From an uncultured Ignavibacteria bacterium (GTDB lineage Bacteria; Bacteroidota; Ignavibacteria; Tepidaquicellales; OLB5), in NCBI GenBank assembly GCA_937873695.1, contig CALMYL010000008.1, positions 361,369-425,368 of the forward strand: a stretch of DNA of 64,000 nucleotides, in the 5' to 3' direction. A program made the translations under genes and the position numbers. The stretch's first letter is position 1. Every line of letters starts with the position of its first letter. The notes below the pieces were generated by a model. That model did no database searches. It was not told the origin of the DNA and was given only the letters and a program-made list of their open reading frames with translations. Shown piece after piece: positions 36,782 through 45,981 of the stretch.

Positions 36782-39112
36782 TTACTTAACTAAAACCATC
36801 TTCTTTGAATCTATCCTAACACCATCAGCTTCAAGAATATAAAAGTAAACACCTGATGCCATGTTCAGCGCAGTCATATTCACACGGTAAGTGCCTGATA
36901 CCTGCATCTCATTCACAAGTACCTGTACTTCTCTTCCTGCAACATCATATACCTTGAGCAATACATTGCTTGCTTTAGGCACGTTGTATTCAATGCTGGT
37001 TGAAGGATTAAACGGATTCGGGAAATTCTGCTTAAGCTCAAACCTATGCGGAATTTCCGCTGAGATCTGCTCAATACCAATAACAGCGGTGCCGCCTGAA
37101 ATTTTGTATCTTTTGTACCATTCCTGCACGTACAAATTTGCAACCCTGGGACTGAATACAAAAAGCATGTTTTCATCATTGCTGTTGTTAGCGGCATTGC
37201 TGTAGTTATATGAACCTGTTTCAACAACAGGATTACTTGAAGTATGCAGCGGATCAAGTATCATATACTTATGATGATATATTCCTGAACCTTCGGCAAA
37301 ATCAATGAGAACATCAGCCGGCGGATTCCATGCAAACGGACCGTATCCTTTCATTTCCTCGTAAACACCACCCGAAGTATCCCTGTCAAAAACGCCCTTA
37401 ACATACCTGCCGTTTGTGAAACGCGATTTCATCCTGTTTGCGATATTGTAATCTGTAAAAACGTATATACTGAAATAACAATCATAATCAAAATTGGAGT
37501 TGATCAGGTTTTGAAGCTGGTTAGAACTGTTATCTCCGGGTGTAAAATAGCATTCAACAGAAGTTCCGTTAAGATTCAATTTCTTCGGCGTATTATCAGT
37601 CTTATTTGCGCCGAATTTTGAACGCGAAATTATAGGCTGGTCTGTTGCAGAGCCCCACATTTCTTCAAACTCGCGGGTGTAAACGGCTGCAAGCGTCCTG
37701 TCCTGCAATTCAATTACATTATTTGCATCCGTAAAAAATTGTGCATTTGTTATGTTTGTTGAACCTGTCCATACCCAGCAGTCATTATGAGAAGTGTTAT
37801 ACCTGTAATCAAAAATAAAGAACTTATTATGCATAATAGCGCTTGTTGTTGTGCGTTTTATCATTGGTATTCCTGCGGCAATAAGGTCATTAACAAGCGC
37901 CTGGTTATCCCGGGAATCATAAACGAACCTTATTTTTACCCCGCGTACCTTTGCGCTTATAAGCGCATCCCTTATCTGCGTAAGATCGTTAAGGCTGTAT
38001 AGTGCCATATCAATAGAGTACTGCGCGGCATTTATCCGCTGCAGCAGCTTCGTCTGGAAGTTCACGTTACCCTGTGCAATTTCGCCGGAATTAAGCGTAG
38101 TATCTACCGAACGGTTGAAATACACATTTATTGCACCTGTTGAATTGGACTGTGTGCAGAAATACTGCGTGGAACTGGTTGTAGTGCCGTTGCCATCAGT
38201 TGAACTGACGTTATAATAATATATTCTGCCTGCCTGCAAACCTGAGAGCACTACAGAATGATTTGTTACATTGCTTTCATTTGTAACTGAATCGGTATAT
38301 GCAATAGCCTGGTAATTGGAATCAGCAGCCTGCCAGCGAACCTTTGAATTTGATGCGGTAGAAGACTGCCAGTTTATTGTAACACTTGTCTGCTGTATGT
38401 TTGAGTAACTTATTGAGCTTAGTAATGGACCAGAACCTCCCTGTGTGTAAAAATCACTTAATGAGCGGGGGAGTATCTGATAACCTGATGTATAAGGCGC
38501 AGAACCATCAAACTGGCTGACAAGCGCGACAACATCAAACGGAAAGGATGGAACAGGTGAATTTGCAATATTTGTTGAAGAATATATTCTTATTTCTACT
38601 GAATCATTACCTACAAGAATCCTGTAATTTGTACCTGAGCCTGAAGTCGTCCATGTGGTTACGTTCGCGCCGGAAGTATTATGAACGGCTGTTACTCCGT
38701 TAATCCTTATCAACTGGGCTTCATAGGTTTCTCCATCCAGTCTAACATTGCCGCATGTTACTATTCTGGGAGTATATGGTATGTTTGTAGCCAGAACGGT
38801 CGAGCTGTTGACAGGTGTAAATTCAGTAAGTCCGTTATACTGAGTTACTACTCCTGTAACCTGAACGCTGTCACCATTATCAGTATTTGACCAGAAAGTG
38901 CCGTCATAACCTATAGTTCCACCGGTTGGGTCCTGCAGGTAAACCAAAGGAGTGCCAAGCTCCTGTGACATGGTTACTACTCCCCGTACTGTTACAGTCT
39001 GCCCTAAAAGCAATGGAACGCCATTGGCATCCTGCCTGCGAAGCGAATCAATAGGAATTACCTGGGCGTAAACTGATATGCACATTACTAAAAAAAATAT
39101 TACTTTTTTCAT
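36782..39112 (-). CDS. Secreted phospholipase D-fold (HKD) enzyme with OB-fold and Fn3 modules, T9SS sorted
   Basis: 776 residues; signal peptide 1-16 (ends VYAQ). Residues ~20-220 resemble extracellular OB-fold modules (TVRGVVTMSQELGTPLVYLQ, DSVQVTGVVTQYNGLTEF). About 232-325 is a fibronectin-III domain (TSVTINWQSS, LSGLQAGRIYYYNVSSTDG). Two HxKxxxxD motifs follow: HNKFFIFD with His428 and HHKYMILD with His613, each followed by a G-S-x-N/Y-x-T/S-N element (TGSTNITN, TGSYNYSN), which makes a complete active site. The sorting domain starts near 695 (NFPNPFNPSTSIEYNVP, SGVYFYIL, MVLVK). PLD-fold enzymes cleave phosphodiesters; nuclease versus phospholipase cannot be settled here. OB-fold and PLD together favour a nuclease, as does the neighbouring nucleotidase. 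Confidence 0.86.
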   Translation of the reverse strand: MKKVIFFLVMCISVYAQVIPIDSLRRQDANGVPLLLGQTVTVRGVVTMSQELGTPLVYLQDPTGGTIGYDGTFWSNTDNGDSVQVTGVVTQYNGLTEFTPVNSSTVLATNIPYTPRIVTCGNVRLDGETYEAQLIRINGVTAVHNTSGANVTTWTTSGSGTNYRILVGNDSVEIRIYSSTNIANSPVPSFPFDVVALVSQFDGSAPYTSGYQILPRSLSDFYTQGGSGPLLSSISYSNIQQTSVTINWQSSTASNSKVRWQAADSNYQAIAYTDSVTNESNVTNHSVVLSGLQAGRIYYYNVSSTDGNGTTTSSTQYFCTQSNSTGAINVYFNRSVDTTLNSGEIAQGNVNFQTKLLQRINAAQYSIDMALYSLNDLTQIRDALISAKVRGVKIRFVYDSRDNQALVNDLIAAGIPMIKRTTTSAIMHNKFFIFDYRYNTSHNDCWVWTGSTNITNAQFFTDANNVIELQDRTLAAVYTREFEEMWGSATDQPIISRSKFGANKTDNTPKKLNLNGTSVECYFTPGDNSSNQLQNLINSNFDYDCYFSIYVFTDYNIANRMKSRFTNGRYVKGVFDRDTSGGVYEEMKGYGPFAWNPPADVLIDFAEGSGIYHHKYMILDPLHTSSNPVVETGSYNYSNAANNSNDENMLFVFSPRVANLYVQEWYKRYKISGGTAVIGIEQISAEIPHRFELKQNFPNPFNPSTSIEYNVPKASNVLLKVYDVAGREVQVLVNEMQVSGTYRVNMTALNMASGVYFYILEADGVRIDSKKMVLVK

Positions 39113-39146
39113 AATGAAACTATTTAATTGAAATTAATTTTTGTTC

Positions 39147-40265
39147 TTAATTATTATCAGTAGAAAGTATAAATCTGAGTATGCGGTTATTGCCTGTATC
39201 GCAAATGTATAATGTCCTGTTGAAGAAGGCAACACCGAGGGGATTAGAGAACTGGGTTGGTGATATCCCTTCGCCGCCAAACGACTCTGATTTCAGCTTG
39301 CCGAGTGAATTGAATTTGTAAAGTGAATCCTTGTATGAATCGATAATATAAATATTATTGAACTGGTCAAGCGTTATATCAGCAGGTTCTATCAATAATC
39401 CGTTTCTCAGCAGATCAACCCCCGATGATGGCTCAAATTTTGCGGTATATATTTCGTCTATATCATCATATATGCACCACTGCACTTTAAATGCAGCATT
39501 TGATGATTTCTGTATGTAGATCAGATCTGTATTGCTGTATGTAAAAGTCGTGATGCCGGATATCTGCTGAAGTGAAAGTAAGCCTTGTCCTTCCACCTCG
39601 AATCCTGATAACCTTTCAGGCACGGGGATGGTATTATCAAACCTGTCTATTTTAAATATTGCGTTGTCGGGGTCAATAGGACTTGAATTATTATTTCCCG
39701 ATCGTGTTACGAGGTAATAATTATCCTGGAATGTTGATATTCCGGTAAAACTGCCATGATCACCCGGTATCGGAGTTGGTTGGTTTGAACGGAATGCGAT
39801 AGTTGGTGCAACTCCGCTTAGCGTGCCGCCGTTAGGCTGAAGCTTGAAGCGGTAAACTACATCCACAGTATCAAGTACATTGGGGGGAATAGTATCAATA
39901 ACCGATGCAATTACAAGCAGGTCAAAATTCCTGTCCTGAGTAATTTTTTTGGGTCTTAGAATAAAGTTTGAATAACTTACAATCCCGCCAGCAAGATTAA
40001 GCTGAACAATCCTGTCATTATTTTTATCTGCAATGTATAGCTGCTGGTCGTATCCAAAATGTATATCTACGGGCTCGTTGAATCCCGTAATAACCGGTGT
40101 AATGGGAATATAAGTAGTATCGCCAATTGTACCCGGGTCAATATTTATAGGATAATCCGAGAGCTTTACGTTCTCATCATCAGCGCATGCATTAAAAAAT
40201 AGTGCAAGTGCCATGATAACGCTTGCTGTTAGTAATCTCGTTGTATTTCTGAAATTGTATTTCAA
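39147..40265 (-). CDS. NHL-repeat beta-propeller lipoprotein
   Basis: 372 residues, beginning at TTG. A signal with lipobox-like FFNAC puts the acylated Cys at 27. NHL-type repeats are visible: FNEPVDIHFGYDQQLYIADK with NDRIVQLN, ITLDQFNNIYIIDSYKDSLY, and FSNPLGVAFFNRTLYICDTG followed by NNRILRF. The family forms a six-bladed propeller used for binding; no catalytic residues are evident. It lies 34 bases upstream of the PLD gene on the same strand and is probably co-transcribed with it. Exact role unknown. Confidence 0.8.
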   Translation of the reverse strand: MKYNFRNTTRLLTASVIMALALFFNACADDENVKLSDYPINIDPGTIGDTTYIPITPVITGFNEPVDIHFGYDQQLYIADKNNDRIVQLNLAGGIVSYSNFILRPKKITQDRNFDLLVIASVIDTIPPNVLDTVDVVYRFKLQPNGGTLSGVAPTIAFRSNQPTPIPGDHGSFTGISTFQDNYYLVTRSGNNNSSPIDPDNAIFKIDRFDNTIPVPERLSGFEVEGQGLLSLQQISGITTFTYSNTDLIYIQKSSNAAFKVQWCIYDDIDEIYTAKFEPSSGVDLLRNGLLIEPADITLDQFNNIYIIDSYKDSLYKFNSLGKLKSESFGGEGISPTQFSNPLGVAFFNRTLYICDTGNNRILRFILSTDNN

Positions 40266-40279
40266 TTATTATTGTGTTG

Positions 40280-40437
40280 CCACGACCTTCAGGTCGTGGA
40301 TAAAATTTGAGTTATAAACGGCTTTAGCCGCTAATGTTTTTGGTCCCAATCCGGGGCTACTTCTGAAGCTCCGCTTCATAAGTCAAGAAAGCCACTTGTG
40401 ATATTTCACGTTCAAGAAAATGTCTTTAGACATTTTC
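40280..40437. repeat. Cluster of four different hairpins (composite element copy 2 plus two others)
   Basis: CCACGACCTTCAGGTCGTGG at 40280-40299, CGGCTTTAGCCG at 40319-40330, GAAGC-TCC-GCTTC at 40365-40377, and GAAAATGTC-TTTA-GACATTTTC at 40416-40437. All lie in the 200-base gap between the PorV-like gene and the NHL lipoprotein gene. Confidence 0.8.
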
Positions 40438-40465
40438 GAACTCCCGCTGTAGCTGGATCACTTGA

Positions 40466-41461
40466 TCATTTCTTCTTATTATTCAGCAGCAAATTAATGC
40501 TCAGTCTGTGCGTAAAGCCAAGATCCTTAAAATTAGCCACTGAATAATCCAGCGCAGCGGTTGTCATCGCTATTGGTGCTTTTACACCAATGCCTGCGGA
40601 ATAATTTTCTGATTCAACATTAAACTTATATCCTGCCCTTAAATACAGAAAATTCTTGTAGGAATATTCCGCGCCGAGATTTAGATTCTCGGCGTTATCA
40701 TTGGGATGATTAAGCTGAATTGATGTTGTCAGCTTGTTTACCGCATTATCTATCGGGTCATACGCAAAACCGATCCTGAACATTGTCGGCGGCGGAAATG
40801 CCTGGAAATCGGATACCGTTCCGCCTGTTGAAGTTGTTACAGACCCGCTTGGTTTAACCTGCGGTCCGAAATTCGAAATAGTAACTGCGAAGCGTGTATT
40901 CGAAAGTCCCGTCCAGTAATATGTCCCAAGATCAAACATAAATCCGCGCATCTTAAGTTCAGCAAGTGTTTCTTCAACATATCTAACCGTGACACCAAAG
41001 GAGAACTGTTGTGTTAACTTTCTTGAAAAAGTGAGACCCACACCAAGATCGCCGTATTTAAAATACTCTCCCGTACCATTGGGCTGAAATTCTGTTGTCT
41101 TCTGCATCGCGGGAGTATTGAGTGATATGACACTCAGTCCAAGCGCATTGTTGCCGCCAAAGCGGTACACACCGCCAAAAAATTCATGGTTCAGGTCAAC
41201 AAGCCACTCTGTATGCGAAAAATGAACACCGTTCTCTTCAAACTGCATAAGTCCGGCTGGATTCCAGTACAGAGCAGTAACATCATTAGATACTGCAATG
41301 AATGTTTCACCCATACCTGTAGCCCTGCCTCCCACGCCAATTTTTAAGAATTGCAGTGATGAAGTTCCCGCACGCTGGTTACCAAGCTGCGGAATAAGCT
41401 GGCTGAATGAACAAGCTCCGGTTAAAATGAAAATCAGTAATATGTATGAATATTTCTTCAA
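40466..41461 (-). CDS. PorV/PorQ family outer-membrane beta-barrel protein
   Basis: 331 residues. A signal peptide (MKKYSYILLIFILTGACSFS) is followed by the PorV/PorQ hallmark SLQFLKIGVGGRATGMGETF...YWNPAGL, as in the FadL-like barrel family. The remainder alternates as antiparallel strands with short turns and ends RLSINLLLNNKKK. PorV is the outer-membrane shuttle that carries T9SS clients from the SprA translocon to PorU; Ignavibacteria carry several paralogues, so this may be one used with a specific receptor or client. It lies downstream of a TonB-dependent receptor. Start codon TTG. Confidence 0.82.
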   Translation of the reverse strand: MKKYSYILLIFILTGACSFSQLIPQLGNQRAGTSSLQFLKIGVGGRATGMGETFIAVSNDVTALYWNPAGLMQFEENGVHFSHTEWLVDLNHEFFGGVYRFGGNNALGLSVISLNTPAMQKTTEFQPNGTGEYFKYGDLGVGLTFSRKLTQQFSFGVTVRYVEETLAELKMRGFMFDLGTYYWTGLSNTRFAVTISNFGPQVKPSGSVTTSTGGTVSDFQAFPPPTMFRIGFAYDPIDNAVNKLTTSIQLNHPNDNAENLNLGAEYSYKNFLYLRAGYKFNVESENYSAGIGVKAPIAMTTAALDYSVANFKDLGFTHRLSINLLLNNKKK

Positions 41462-41499
41462 ACTCTATAATTCTCTATCAAACTTATTTTTCTTAATTG

Positions 41500-41621
41500 C
41501 CACGACCTTCAGGTCGTGGTTGAGGTTATTTTGTTATCCCGGCTTTAGCCGCTAATTATACTCTGTTATGGGCTGAATCCCAAATATTTTCAGACTTTTA
41601 TCCACGACCTGAAGGTCGTGG
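41500..41621. repeat. Composite two-hairpin element (copy 3) with an inverted partner (copy 4)
   Basis: CCACGACCTTCAGGTCGTGG at 41500-41519 and CGGCTTTAGCCG at 41540-41551, then the reverse complement of the first hairpin at 41602-41621. This head-to-head arrangement occupies the gap between the TonB receptor and PorV-like genes. Confidence 0.8.
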
Positions 41622-41716
41622 CAACAATGATACTAAAAAACACGTTTGAGAATAAAACCTGCTTCAAATTTAACTTGAAGCTCTTTTACCACTTCATTAT
41701 TTCGTTATCTCGCAAA

Positions 41717-44554
41717 TCAATACTGGAACGAAATACCGAATCTAAGCTGGCGGGGTGAAAGGAACCTTGCCGGATTATACGGATATGGTGAAAGCGGCGC
41801 CTGAAGATCAGGATACAACGGGTCATTCCACCCGTTCGGAGTCGCATCGCCGTATTCATATGCTTTGCCCGTCACAGGATTAATTATAGCCGCATTCTTT
41901 ATATTAAAAATATTCGTCACTTCAAAAGTTAAAGTGATCTTCATGTTGTTAAACCTGAAATACTTATCAATACTCATATCCATCCAGTACCAGTTAGCAG
42001 CAAGTTTACTAAGCGGATTGTTAATATCCGATTCATATTCAGGTCTGCCGTTACTCAGATATCCAACAAGTATCTGCGGTGTGTACCGTTTGCCTGACTG
42101 GAAGAACGCGCGGAACTTAAATGAAATATCATCAACAATATTTTTCCCAAAGCCAAATATTCCCGTACCTTTAGCAAAGAAGAAACTTGTGTTTGCAGAG
42201 ACCTGGATGGGTCTATCCCAGCTTAAATAATTCTCTCCTATAGTTTCAAACGCTCCACCTGTTGCTACCAGGTATCCCTGATCAGGCGAGGAGCTCTTTC
42301 CCGTTGCTATAGAATAAGTAGCGTTAATATTTCCGTTAAACCATTTGCCAATACGCTTTTTGTAGTCAAGTTCAATACCGCGTGATTTGGTATAATCCTG
42401 GTTAACGTAGGTGATAAAACTCTCACCTGCGAATCTTGGGTCGCTTATCTTAGCCGAAACTGTTGCAACGTAATCGTAGATATCTTTATAGTATGCGGTA
42501 ATTGTGAAAACGTCATCATTTGTGAACTGGTTACGCAGTCCGAGCTCATACGATACTGTCGTTTCGGGATTAAGGTTTGGGTTGCCGAATTTCTGGAATG
42601 ATGACTTTGAGCTTACATTTGCTATCTTTGCGTAAACGAACTGCGGCTTTGGCCGCTTTGAAAAATGCCCGTAACTGAAAAACAGTGTCTGGTTATCCGT
42701 GATCGGATGAGAGATACCTATCCTTGGAGATAGTCTGCCTTTCCACCTTCTGCCGAACAGGCCGTAGGTATCTTCCATGTACTGCTTCTTAACTTCTTCG
42801 GGTATAGTAACTGCAAGCGGGTTGTTGATTGCGTCATCAACAAGTTTTCCGGGGAACCAGTAATCAAACCGTAACCCAAAATTAAGGATCATTCCTTTGA
42901 ATGTAATTTTATCCTGCGCGTACAATGCGCCGAACATCGGGTAAACCCTGTATGCATCGTTGTTAAGCCCAAATGTTCCTATCCACGGTTTGTAAATATC
43001 AATAAGCTGCATATCCTGGTATGCTGCTTCAAATCCTGCCTTAAAGCGGTTTTTGGGGTTGAAAGTATGGCTTAAGTCGAACTTGAACCTGTACTCATCA
43101 ACAAAGTGGTCATGCCATGTATAAGCGTTGCCTATATCAAAAAAACCATCTCCGGGTATAATGCCGTAAGGATTATTTGTATCACCCGTTGGATAATATA
43201 CAAAAGGCGGCTTAATGATATCCTGAGGCTCAGTGTATTCATCCCAATTAAGTCCGTTTGCATCAACCCTTAGCTGTGTAAAAAATTTCGTGAGTTTTAA
43301 CTCGTAGAATGTCTTTGTTCCAATTGCATGCTCCCACCCGATGCTGTTAAAGATATTGAGGTGAGTATAGGTATTCGCGTTATCCAGTATTTCCTGGAAG
43401 TTATACTGGTAACCCGGATCAGGTTCAACATACTCAAGATTCGTCTGCAGACTTTGTGAGTTCTGGTTTATCGCCACAGACTGGTTCCATGAATATGTGA
43501 GCTTCATGTTCTCTTTAAGCTTCCATGTGCCCTTGGCAAGCCAGTACCAGTTATTATTCTGTCTTGGCGCGAATTTTGTTCCTTTGAATATAGATGAATA
43601 AAGCTGCTTTGCTTTATAACCGGGGAAGTTATCGTCTGTAATTCCCGCAACTGATGTAAACCCATCGGAAATATTCATGAAGAAATTGCCAAAGAATGTA
43701 ATTGTGCCCGGCAGTTTTATTCCAAGCAGTTTTTTGAAAATGTATTTTGTGACAGGCTCCGGACCGCTGAAGTTCGCTTCAAAAATTTCTGTGTTAAAAG
43801 ATGATCTCGAATCTTTGTTAAAACCTAAATTATCGCGCTTGTATGAAAGATTGATATTATATTTATCGTATGCGCCGTCTTTTGTCTTTACGTTTACTAC
43901 ACCTGATGTGGCCTGGCCGTACTCAGCGTTGTAACCGCCGGTAATGACCTCAACCTCTTCAAGCGCCTGCGCGGATAGCTGAAGACCAAATCCTGTACCA
44001 GCAAGGGGATCCTGAACTGAAACGCCATCAAGTAAGAATGAATTATCATCAGACCTTCCGCCCCTTATAAAAAGGGCGTCATCCTGCTTAATAACTCCCG
44101 GCTGAAGTGTAACAACATCAACAACGTTTTCAACTATCTTGCCTTCAATATCTTTGGAGTTCATTACATGTTTGCTTTCGGTCTGCTCGATATCAAGCAG
44201 CGGGCGCTCGCCAACCACAAGTATTTCTTCGCCAACTGTGAAAGATGATGTGTTCAGATTAATGTTAAGCTCTGTAGTTTCACCGTTCTTAACTTTGATA
44301 TCAGTATATTCAACTGTCTTATAGCCGATTGATGAAACTGAAATTGTGTATTCTCCTTCAGGCACCTTATCCAGGAAATATTTTCCGTCAATATCCGATG
44401 CTGTGCCGATGTAACTTCCTTTTATTTTAATGTTAACATCCGGTACCGGGTTCTTTGCGGAATCAACAACAACCCCTATGATCAAACCGCCCTGCGCATG
44501 TAAACCTGCGCTTAAAAAGAGTAGAAATAACAATATTTTATATATATGTTTCAT
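41717..44554 (-). CDS. TonB-dependent outer-membrane receptor with carboxypeptidase-regulatory-like N-terminal domain
   Basis: 945 residues; signal peptide 1-20. About 22-105 is a CarboxypepD_reg-like domain (VVDSAKNPVPDVNIKIKGSY, YTISVSSIGYKTVEYTDIKV). The plug domain lies at about 125-235 (ALFIRGGRSDDNSFLLDGVS, ALEEVEVITGGYNAEYGQAT). The rest is a 22-strand-type barrel ending LRFGISFQY with the expected terminal aromatic. It takes up an unknown ligand energised by TonB. There is no SusD partner next to it; instead the neighbours are a lipoprotein gene 4 bases upstream and a PorV-like gene downstream. Confidence 0.88.
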   Translation of the reverse strand: MKHIYKILLFLLFLSAGLHAQGGLIIGVVVDSAKNPVPDVNIKIKGSYIGTASDIDGKYFLDKVPEGEYTISVSSIGYKTVEYTDIKVKNGETTELNINLNTSSFTVGEEILVVGERPLLDIEQTESKHVMNSKDIEGKIVENVVDVVTLQPGVIKQDDALFIRGGRSDDNSFLLDGVSVQDPLAGTGFGLQLSAQALEEVEVITGGYNAEYGQATSGVVNVKTKDGAYDKYNINLSYKRDNLGFNKDSRSSFNTEIFEANFSGPEPVTKYIFKKLLGIKLPGTITFFGNFFMNISDGFTSVAGITDDNFPGYKAKQLYSSIFKGTKFAPRQNNNWYWLAKGTWKLKENMKLTYSWNQSVAINQNSQSLQTNLEYVEPDPGYQYNFQEILDNANTYTHLNIFNSIGWEHAIGTKTFYELKLTKFFTQLRVDANGLNWDEYTEPQDIIKPPFVYYPTGDTNNPYGIIPGDGFFDIGNAYTWHDHFVDEYRFKFDLSHTFNPKNRFKAGFEAAYQDMQLIDIYKPWIGTFGLNNDAYRVYPMFGALYAQDKITFKGMILNFGLRFDYWFPGKLVDDAINNPLAVTIPEEVKKQYMEDTYGLFGRRWKGRLSPRIGISHPITDNQTLFFSYGHFSKRPKPQFVYAKIANVSSKSSFQKFGNPNLNPETTVSYELGLRNQFTNDDVFTITAYYKDIYDYVATVSAKISDPRFAGESFITYVNQDYTKSRGIELDYKKRIGKWFNGNINATYSIATGKSSSPDQGYLVATGGAFETIGENYLSWDRPIQVSANTSFFFAKGTGIFGFGKNIVDDISFKFRAFFQSGKRYTPQILVGYLSNGRPEYESDINNPLSKLAANWYWMDMSIDKYFRFNNMKITLTFEVTNIFNIKNAAIINPVTGKAYEYGDATPNGWNDPLYPDLQAPLSPYPYNPARFLSPRQLRFGISFQY

Positions 44555-44558
44555 CTTG

Positions 44559-45929
44559 TCAATTTGTGATACCCAGGTCTGTGCCTATGGCTCTTCTTAA
44601 GAAATAAGTAGCATTCCCGTTACCGTTCATCCTGTTAAGCGGGATGGATAAAAACATTACTTTTGTATTCACTGCAGCATCTTTTATGCATACAGTAAGC
44701 TGAGCCGGATCGTACGGCGGATTAAACGGTAAATTATAAATTACCGGGGTGCCGTTTGTAAATTTTATTCCTCTTACCAATTCAGGAGAAGGGGAACCCG
44801 CCTCGAGTACAGGATAAGAATTATCAACAACTACTATCTGTGTCTGGAAAGGCATATTTGCCTGAAAATTAGTAACACTATCAACAGGCGCAAAATTTAT
44901 GATGCTGCCTTGTTGTTCAATTGCATTAGGAAAACCTGTAGAAAAGAATACTTTACCCCCGGTTGCAAGATAAAAGGGAAGCGTTTGCTGGGCCAGATCA
45001 AAATTTGCGTTATCTGCAGATGAATTACCCCGGTTTGCGTACCACACAACACACTGGAAAAGTTTCATTGTTTCGGTAAACATTGAAACTATCTTTGGTA
45101 AATTTGCTCCTGAAGAAGTTTTGATATCCAGTTTGCTGTACAAACCGAATGAATCCAGGGCATTCTGATAAAAAACTGCCGCTGCCCCGTTATCCAAAAC
45201 CGTTGAGGGATAGTCATCGATCAGTAAAATTCTTCCCTGCGGCTGCCTTACATACCACGTGTCCGAAGAATCAGGCATTGTTACCACCTGACTGAATATT
45301 CCGGCGATATCTCTTACTTTTAAATAAAGCTTATTGTTTGAATTCGGTATAATCCCGTTGCTTTCTCTGAGAGTCAATGAATTGGTAGTTGCAGAAACTT
45401 CATTCCAGGCTGAAGTATCGTTTAAAGCCCAGTAATATTTACTGATAGAATTATTCCCGTCAGGATCACTGCCTGTCCATGAAAATACCCCAACTGTAAA
45501 AGAAGTATCAGGAATTTCTGTGCCTGTATTGAAACTTACACTCGGCGGGGAGTTAAAAACCGGATACAGATTTGATGCCGGCGTAGGATCTATATTTCCC
45601 TTATCATCAACTGCTGATACCCAAAAACGAAAAGTGCTGTCATTGCCGACAATCACTAACTGAAACGTGGAGTCGTTACCTTCGGAATAAGTCCAGTTGG
45701 TACTATCGAAGGAGAACCTGTAGCCCTGTATTAACCCGTCCGGGTCATCGCCCCACCATGTTATTTTTATTCTCGTTATATGCGGACTTATGATGCTATC
45801 CGGAAATAACGAAAGAAATGTCTCCGGCGCGGAATTGGTCACAAGACCTTCAGGCACGTCAGTGCAGTTGTACAATGTTACTGTACAAATAAAAAGTAAT
45901 ATGTAATATTTAAGTTTTTTGATATTCAT
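44559..45929 (-). CDS. Putative lipoprotein with Ig-like and GATase-like regions
   Basis: Start placed at ATG 45929 (456 residues), which has GGAAG a few bases upstream. The hydrophobic leader MNIKKLKYYILLF is followed by LYNC (Cys22), a lipobox candidate. Residues ~35-220 look like two Ig/Fn3-like modules (TRIKITWWGDDPDGLIQGYR, VGVFSWTGSDPDGNNSISKY). About 230-350 reads as an alpha/beta domain (GRILLIDDYPSTVLDNGAAA, CVVWYANRGNSS, LATGGKVFFSTGFP) similar in pattern to GATase1/ThuA-like folds, without a visible catalytic triad. Four bases separate it from the TonB receptor gene, so it may be an accessory surface protein of that receptor. Function not known. Confidence 0.72.
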   Translation of the reverse strand: MNIKKLKYYILLFICTVTLYNCTDVPEGLVTNSAPETFLSLFPDSIISPHITRIKITWWGDDPDGLIQGYRFSFDSTNWTYSEGNDSTFQLVIVGNDSTFRFWVSAVDDKGNIDPTPASNLYPVFNSPPSVSFNTGTEIPDTSFTVGVFSWTGSDPDGNNSISKYYWALNDTSAWNEVSATTNSLTLRESNGIIPNSNNKLYLKVRDIAGIFSQVVTMPDSSDTWYVRQPQGRILLIDDYPSTVLDNGAAAVFYQNALDSFGLYSKLDIKTSSGANLPKIVSMFTETMKLFQCVVWYANRGNSSADNANFDLAQQTLPFYLATGGKVFFSTGFPNAIEQQGSIINFAPVDSVTNFQANMPFQTQIVVVDNSYPVLEAGSPSPELVRGIKFTNGTPVIYNLPFNPPYDPAQLTVCIKDAAVNTKVMFLSIPLNRMNGNGNATYFLRRAIGTDLGITN

Positions 45930-45936
45930 TTCTTCC

Positions 45937-45960
45937 AATTCCCCTCCAGAGAGGGGAATT
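45937..45960. repeat. Palindrome next to a ribosome-binding site
   Basis: AATTCCCCTC-CAGA-GAGGGGAATT, a simple relative of the repeats that flank the DUF559 gene. It begins 8 bases before the ATG at 45929, close enough to hide or expose the ribosome-binding site. Confidence 0.7.
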
Positions 45961-45981
45961 CATAAATCTATTATTTAAAGA

